Part shown: one piece after another, positions 60,377 through 64,000 of the stretch
Layout: the number at the start of each line of letters is the position of its first letter
Position numbering within the stretch: the first letter of the stretch is position 1
Origin: Holdemania massiliensis
Lineage (GTDB): Bacteria > Bacillota_I > Bacilli_A > Erysipelotrichales > Erysipelotrichaceae
DNA: 64,000 bases
Direction of reading: 5' to 3'
Assembly: GCF_022440805.1 (NCBI RefSeq)
Contig: NZ_JAKNTK010000001.1
Span: 1,178,001 to 1,242,000, forward strand
Program-made: the position numbers and the translations under genes
Notes under the pieces: generated by a model
What the model was told of the DNA's origin: nothing
What the model saw: only the letters and a program-made list of their open reading frames with translations
Databases searched by the model: none

Positions 60377-60563
60377 ACTACATGTGATTACTGTCAGGCT
60401 TATTCTAAAGGGGAAAAATGAGAACTTCCAGCGGCAAAATTGCACAAGTTCAGGTTTACAAGCGCTTTCTGAAAAAGAATGTAAAAAATAAGAAAAACGG
60501 CGCAAAATGGTAAAAAAATCAGGAAAATTCTTTTCAGGTTATTCCATTTGACGGATTTTCGTG

Positions 60564-60569
60564 TATAAT
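60564..60569 (+). promoter_or_regulatory. -10 element of the peptide ABC operon
   Basis: TATAAT with no well-spaced -35 (a TTGACG lies only ten bases upstream). The 60377-60563 stretch contains no gene that I can see. Confidence 0.45.
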
Positions 60570-60575
60570 AGAAAG

Positions 60576-60631
60576 CAATGAAATTATGTTTCATTGAATG
60601 TAAAATTATGAAAATTTTACATTTTTATTTT
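60576..60631 (+). promoter_or_regulatory. tandem hairpins/attenuator upstream of the peptide ABC operon
   Basis: Immediately after the promoter: a perfect eight-base stem CAATGAAA/TTTCATTG (60576-60583 with 60589-60596), then TGTAAAATT/AATTTTACA (60599-60607 with 60613-60621) followed by TTTTTATTTT, which looks like an intrinsic terminator 55 bases before the first gene. It may be an attenuator or the end of a tiny transcript. Confidence 0.55.
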
Positions 60632-60685
60632 CCCGTTTGAGAGGACAGAGGAAAAAGATTTTAGGTAAAAGGAGGAAATCTTGAA

Positions 60686-61651
60686 ATGAAACGTTATATT
60701 GGAAAACGTGCATTGAGTGGTCTTCTCGTTGTCCTGTTGTCGGTCTGCTTCAACTTTACGTTGATCCGATTGGCGCCGGGCGATCCGATCCGCATTATGG
60801 CGGGTACGGATAATCCAAACGAAGAGATGATCGAAGCACTGCAGCAAAAATATGGCTTGGACAAATCCATTCCGGAGCAGTTCGTCATGTTTCTTGGCAA
60901 TGTAGCGAAGGGGGACTTAGGCTATTCTTACATCAGTGACGAATCCGTCATTAAACTGATCGGCGAGAAGATCGGCCCAACACTGGCGCTGTCGTTAACC
61001 GCGGTGCTGCTGTCAGTCACTTTTGGTACATTGATAGGAATCTACGCCGCACGCAAAAATGGATCGCGGTTTGATCGCTTTGTGTGCAGCATTTCGTATG
61101 TGTTCGACGCGACGCCGGGGTTCTGGCTCGGTTTGATGATGATCCTGATCTTTGCTTCATCGCTGAAATGGTTCCCGACTTCGGGGATGGTGAACCTGCG
61201 GGCCAATTATAAAGGGTTTGCGTACTTCGCGGATGTCTGCCGCCATTTGGTGCTGCCGATTTCGACGATGGTGCTGACGCAGACACCGTATTATTTCCGA
61301 ATCGCACGTTCTTCCGTTCTGCAGGTCATGTCGGAAGATTTCATTACGACCTTTAAGGCCACAGGCATGAAGGAAAGCCGGATTTTCAACAAGTATGTTC
61401 TGCGCAACGCGATTCTGCCGACCGTTACAGTTCTGGGGATGTCGCTGGCCTTTCTGCTTTCCGGTTCCGTCTTAATCGAAACCGTTTTCGCATGGCCGGG
61501 GATGGGCCGACTGATGTTCAGCTCGATTTCCAAGCGTGACTATCCGGTGCTGACAGGAATTTACCTTGTCACATCCGTCGTTATCTGTATCGCGATGATT
61601 CTGGTCGATATCCTCTATGGCTTTATCGATCCGCGGATTCGCTACGACTAG
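60686..61651 (+). CDS. peptide ABC transporter permease (DppB/OppB-like)
   Basis: 321 residues, six transmembrane helices. GDPIRIMAG and DATPGFWLGL near the N-terminal half, the EAA-loop-type FITTFKATGMKESRIFN, and the closing SGSVLIETVFAWPGMGRLM followed by IDPRIRYD are standard for the DppB family. It pairs with the DppC-like gene 13 bases downstream. AAAGGAGG precedes the ATG. The operon is dppBCDF-like without a binding-protein gene in view. Confidence 0.95.
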   Translation: MKRYIGKRALSGLLVVLLSVCFNFTLIRLAPGDPIRIMAGTDNPNEEMIEALQQKYGLDKSIPEQFVMFLGNVAKGDLGYSYISDESVIKLIGEKIGPTLALSLTAVLLSVTFGTLIGIYAARKNGSRFDRFVCSISYVFDATPGFWLGLMMILIFASSLKWFPTSGMVNLRANYKGFAYFADVCRHLVLPISTMVLTQTPYYFRIARSSVLQVMSEDFITTFKATGMKESRIFNKYVLRNAILPTVTVLGMSLAFLLSGSVLIETVFAWPGMGRLMFSSISKRDYPVLTGIYLVTSVVICIAMILVDILYGFIDPRIRYD

Positions 61652-61664
61652 GAGGAACTGAACA

Positions 61665-62516
61665 ATGAAAAAAGACAATATTTTTCAGGCGGTAATGCGG
61701 GTATTGAAGAAGAACTCGCAGCTGCGCATGGGTGTGATTCTTCTGATCGTCCTGCTTTGTGTAGCGCTGTTTGCACCGATTATCGCTCCATGTGATCCGT
61801 ATAAATTATATGATGCGCTGGTTGCCGGACCGGGCACCCCGGGACATATCCTGGGCACAGACGGTTTAGGCCGCGACGTCTTAAGCGAAATTATCTATGG
61901 AACACGGACTTCGTTAATGATCGGTGTTGTAGCCGCGAGCATTTCCGGTATCTTAGGAACCTGCATCGGCGGAATCGCCGGTTTCTTCGGCGGCAAGATC
62001 GACCGCTTCATCTCAGAGTTCATGAACTTCTTCCTGATGACGCCGTCGTTCTTCTTGATCCTGATCATCGTTGCGCTGTTTGGCAGCAATATCATGTATA
62101 TCATGATCGTTATCGGTTTGACTTCCTGGACTGGCAATGCCCGTCTGATGCGGGCTCAGGCGATCTCCTTGAAGGAGAGAACGTTTGTTAAGAGTGCTCA
62201 GGCGATGGGAGAAAGCCGCTTCAGCATCATGTTCAGACATATTATTCCAAATGGAATTTTCCCGATTATCGCGCAGACGACGATGAACGTATCGAGCGCG
62301 ATCCTGTCCGAAGCCGGCCTGTCGTTCTTGGGCTTAGGTGATCCAAACGTCGTCAGCTGGGGTCAGATTATCTACCATGGCAAGCAGTATATGCCGAAGG
62401 GCTGGTGGATTTCCACCTTTGCCGGCGTTGCCGTTGTCTTCACCGTTCTGACATTCTTCCTCATCGGTGACGGCCTCAACCGCGTGCTCTCGCCTAAGAT
62501 GGACGCCAATAACTAG
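61665..62516 (+). CDS. peptide ABC transporter permease (DppC/OppC-like)
   Basis: 283 residues. GTPGHILGTDGLGRDVLSE near residue 60, an EAA-type loop (AISLKERTFVKSAQAMGESR) and SEAGLSFLGLGDPNVVSWG are diagnostic of the DppC family; about six transmembrane helices. AGGAGG precedes the ATG. It is followed after 14 bases by the first ATPase. Confidence 0.95.
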   Translation: MKKDNIFQAVMRVLKKNSQLRMGVILLIVLLCVALFAPIIAPCDPYKLYDALVAGPGTPGHILGTDGLGRDVLSEIIYGTRTSLMIGVVAASISGILGTCIGGIAGFFGGKIDRFISEFMNFFLMTPSFFLILIIVALFGSNIMYIMIVIGLTSWTGNARLMRAQAISLKERTFVKSAQAMGESRFSIMFRHIIPNGIFPIIAQTTMNVSSAILSEAGLSFLGLGDPNVVSWGQIIYHGKQYMPKGWWISTFAGVAVVFTVLTFFLIGDGLNRVLSPKMDANN

Positions 62517-62530
62517 GGAGGAAGGAAAAA

Positions 62531-63499
62531 ATGGCATTATTAGAACTGAAAAACGTCAATGTACGTTATATTATGAAAGACAAAAAGGTCCATGCCTGTC
62601 AGCATGTCAGTCTGGAAATTGAGGAACAGGATTCAATCGGTATCGTTGGTGAATCCGGCTCCGGCAAATCCACGCTGGCCAGTGCCGTACTGCGCTTACT
62701 GCCGCAGCGGATTACGCAGGTCGACGGCGAAATTCTTTACAACGGCAAGGATCTGTTAAAGTTAACCAAGGATGAAATGGATGCGCTGCGCTGGACCGAT
62801 CTGTCGATCGTTTTCCAGAAGTCAATGAGCGCGCTGAGTCCGGTGCATAAAGTCGGAGCTCAGATGGAAGACGTTTACCGCGTGCATTTCCCAAATGCAC
62901 AAAAAGAAGAGATCAAACAGCGGGTTTATGATTTGTTTAAAGTTGTTAACCTGTCCGACCGTGTTTATGAGTTATATCCGCATGAATTATCCGGCGGTAT
63001 GATGCAGCGTGTTTCCATTGCGCTGAGCTTGCTTCATAATCCGCGTCTGTTGGTTCTGGATGAAGCGACAACGGCTTTGGACGTTGTGACACAGAGCCAG
63101 ATTCTGCGTGAAATCATGAGCTTGGAACAGAATTTGAATGTTACCCGCATCATGATTACCCATGACGTATCCGTCGTTGCTTCCACCTGCAAGAAGATTG
63201 CCGTCATGTATGCCGGCCGGTTGATGGAAAGCGGCGAAACGAAAGACGTTTTAGTCAATCCGCAGCATCCGTATACACAGGGTCTGCTCAAATCGTTCCC
63301 TTCCTTTAAGGGAGCGAAGAACGACCTGCGCGGTATTCCGGGTTCGCTGCCGGATTTAAGTCAGGAAATTCCAGGCTGTGTTTTCGCTCCGCGCTGTCCG
63401 TTTGCGACTGAAAAGTGCCGCACGGTAGAGCCGGAATTGAAGACTGTCAATGGAAAGGGCAACTGGAAGGTTGCCTGCCACAAGGTAGGAGGTGAATAA
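62531..63499 (+). CDS. peptide ABC transporter ATPase (DppD/OppD-like)
   Basis: 322 residues. Walker A GESGSGKSTLASAV, signature LSGGMMQRVSIALSLL, Walker B LLVLDEATTALDVVTQ, and the C-terminal oligopeptide-transporter segment with four Cys (PGCVFAPRCPFATEKC...C) that binds an iron-sulfur cluster in the OppD/DppD group. GGGAGG precedes the ATG. Co-transcribed with the permeases. Confidence 0.95.
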   Translation: MALLELKNVNVRYIMKDKKVHACQHVSLEIEEQDSIGIVGESGSGKSTLASAVLRLLPQRITQVDGEILYNGKDLLKLTKDEMDALRWTDLSIVFQKSMSALSPVHKVGAQMEDVYRVHFPNAQKEEIKQRVYDLFKVVNLSDRVYELYPHELSGGMMQRVSIALSLLHNPRLLVLDEATTALDVVTQSQILREIMSLEQNLNVTRIMITHDVSVVASTCKKIAVMYAGRLMESGETKDVLVNPQHPYTQGLLKSFPSFKGAKNDLRGIPGSLPDLSQEIPGCVFAPRCPFATEKCRTVEPELKTVNGKGNWKVACHKVGGE

Positions 63500-63502
63500 G
63501 CG

Positions 63503-64000
63503 ATGTCGGATACAGTTATTCAGGTAAAAGACCTGACCCGCTGGTATATCCAGAAAAAGGTAACCAAGCAGGATGGCAAAGTCAGCAAAAAGCAGACGAT
63601 CAAAGCTGTCGACGGCGTTAGCTTTGAACTGAAAAGGGGCGAAACCCTGGGCGTTATCGGTGAATCCGGATGCGGTAAATCGACACTGGGCCGAGTATTG
63701 ATTCATTTGGAAGACCCAACTGCCGGTGAAATTTTATATGACGGTGTGTCCAGTACACAGCTGAAAAAGAAAGACCGTCTGGCGTTCTGCCGGACCTGTC
63801 AGATGATTTTCCAGAACCCGTTTGATACCTTTGATCCGCGTTATACGATTGAAAAAATCTTCATGAGCGTCCTGAAGCTGCACAAGATCGGTGCGAATGA
63901 AGAAGAGCGCCACAACATTATGATTAAGACGCTGGAAGATGCGGGAATGGCGCCGGCTGAAGATTATATCTATCGTCATCCGCATGAATTGTCCGGCGGC
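63503..64000 (+). CDS. peptide ABC transporter ATPase (DppF/OppF-like), partial
   Basis: The first 166 residues are present; the frame runs off the right edge. MSDTVIQVKDLTRWY leads to Walker A GESGCGKSTLGR, Q-loop MIFQNPFDTFDPRY and the signature HPHELSGG at the edge. A basic insertion (KKVTKQDGKVSKKQT) sits between the first two strands. AGGAGG precedes the ATG, three bases after the previous stop. Walker B and the rest lie outside the window. It would be the second ATPase of the transporter. Confidence 0.93.
   Translation, partial: MSDTVIQVKDLTRWYIQKKVTKQDGKVSKKQTIKAVDGVSFELKRGETLGVIGESGCGKSTLGRVLIHLEDPTAGEILYDGVSSTQLKKKDRLAFCRTCQMIFQNPFDTFDPRYTIEKIFMSVLKLHKIGANEEERHNIMIKTLEDAGMAPAEDYIYRHPHELSGG

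Noticed and set aside
60545..60569. TTGACG ten bases before TATAAT as a promoter
   Set aside because: Spacing is far too short for a sigma-A promoter; only the -10 element is reported.
1..64000. CRISPR arrays, insertion sequences, prophage genes
   Set aside because: No regularly spaced repeats, transposase or phage structural genes were found on either strand.

Overview
The window reads as chromosomal DNA of a mid-GC, low-complexity Firmicute. Spacing of ribosome-binding sites (GGAGG-type), sigma-A-like promoters, U-tract terminators, a T-box leader, a BlaI/BlaR pair, a BceAB-type exporter, AgrC-like kinases and a [FeFe]-hydrogenase cluster all point to Bacillota. The mixture fits Erysipelotrichia (Holdemania-like) best; that placement is inference from gene content, not a database match. 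I see no insertion sequence, prophage, CRISPR array or rRNA operon.

Layout. 0-2.2 kb: a BlaR1-like sensor (cut by the left edge) and BlaI-type repressor, divergent from a pentapeptide-repeat protein across two phased operator palindromes; then a short structured RNA and two tiny membrane proteins. 2.6-8.4 kb: a translationally coupled pair, a five-domain REC-GGDEF-EAL-REC-GGDEF protein and a large hybrid histidine kinase. 8.6-15.8 kb: tRNA-Leu(GAG), a BceRS-type two-component system, an HD-domain protein, a Y-family polymerase with YolD partner, and a coupled pair of amidohydrolases of which the first has lost its metal ligands. 16.1-22.6 kb: a LytTR regulator with two AgrC-like kinases (the first a pseudokinase), then an operator resembling the one in front of bceRS, a 29-residue peptide gene and a BceAB-type ABC exporter. 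22.8-31.4 kb: D,D-carboxypeptidase, flotillin, TypA, a YcxB-like protein, a membrane GGDEF-EAL protein and a nitroreductase. 31.6-42.6 kb: TetR plus a Tat-type flavoprotein, a substrate-binding-domain GGDEF-EAL receptor, a HAD phosphatase, a tocopherol-cyclase-like protein, an unassigned ~495-nt noncoding transcript, and an FMN/FAD flavoprotein with a LysR regulator. 42.8-48.0 kb: a hydrogenase-sensing operon ([FeFe] hydrogenase, 2Fe-2S protein, PAS-containing sensory hydrogenase, PP2C phosphatase) ending in a Nudix hydrolase. 48.2-64 kb: a lipoprotein C39-like peptidase behind a long structured leader, a diguanylate cyclase, a Leu T-box controlling a peptide-binding lipoprotein, an ECF S component, an MFS exporter, two divergent aminotransferases, YtaF-like, YggS and PHP proteins, and a peptide ABC transporter (permeases and ATPases, last gene cut by the right edge).

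How it works together. Sensing dominates: four cyclic-di-GMP proteins, several with one degenerate domain, two complete two-component systems plus a hybrid kinase, and the same six-helix membrane sensor domain attached both to the AgrC-like kinases and to a diguanylate cyclase. Antibiotic/cell-envelope stress (BlaRI, BceRS-BceAB, carboxypeptidase, flotillin), reductive metabolism (flavoproteins, hydrogenases) and peptide/leucine uptake (T-box binding protein plus Dpp-like permease) are the physiological themes. The best candidates for something undescribed are the large noncoding RNA near 39.2-39.7 kb, the structured leader at 48.2 kb, the split BceRS/BceAB circuit with its small peptide, and the two gene pairs in which an active protein is coupled to a catalytically dead paralogue.
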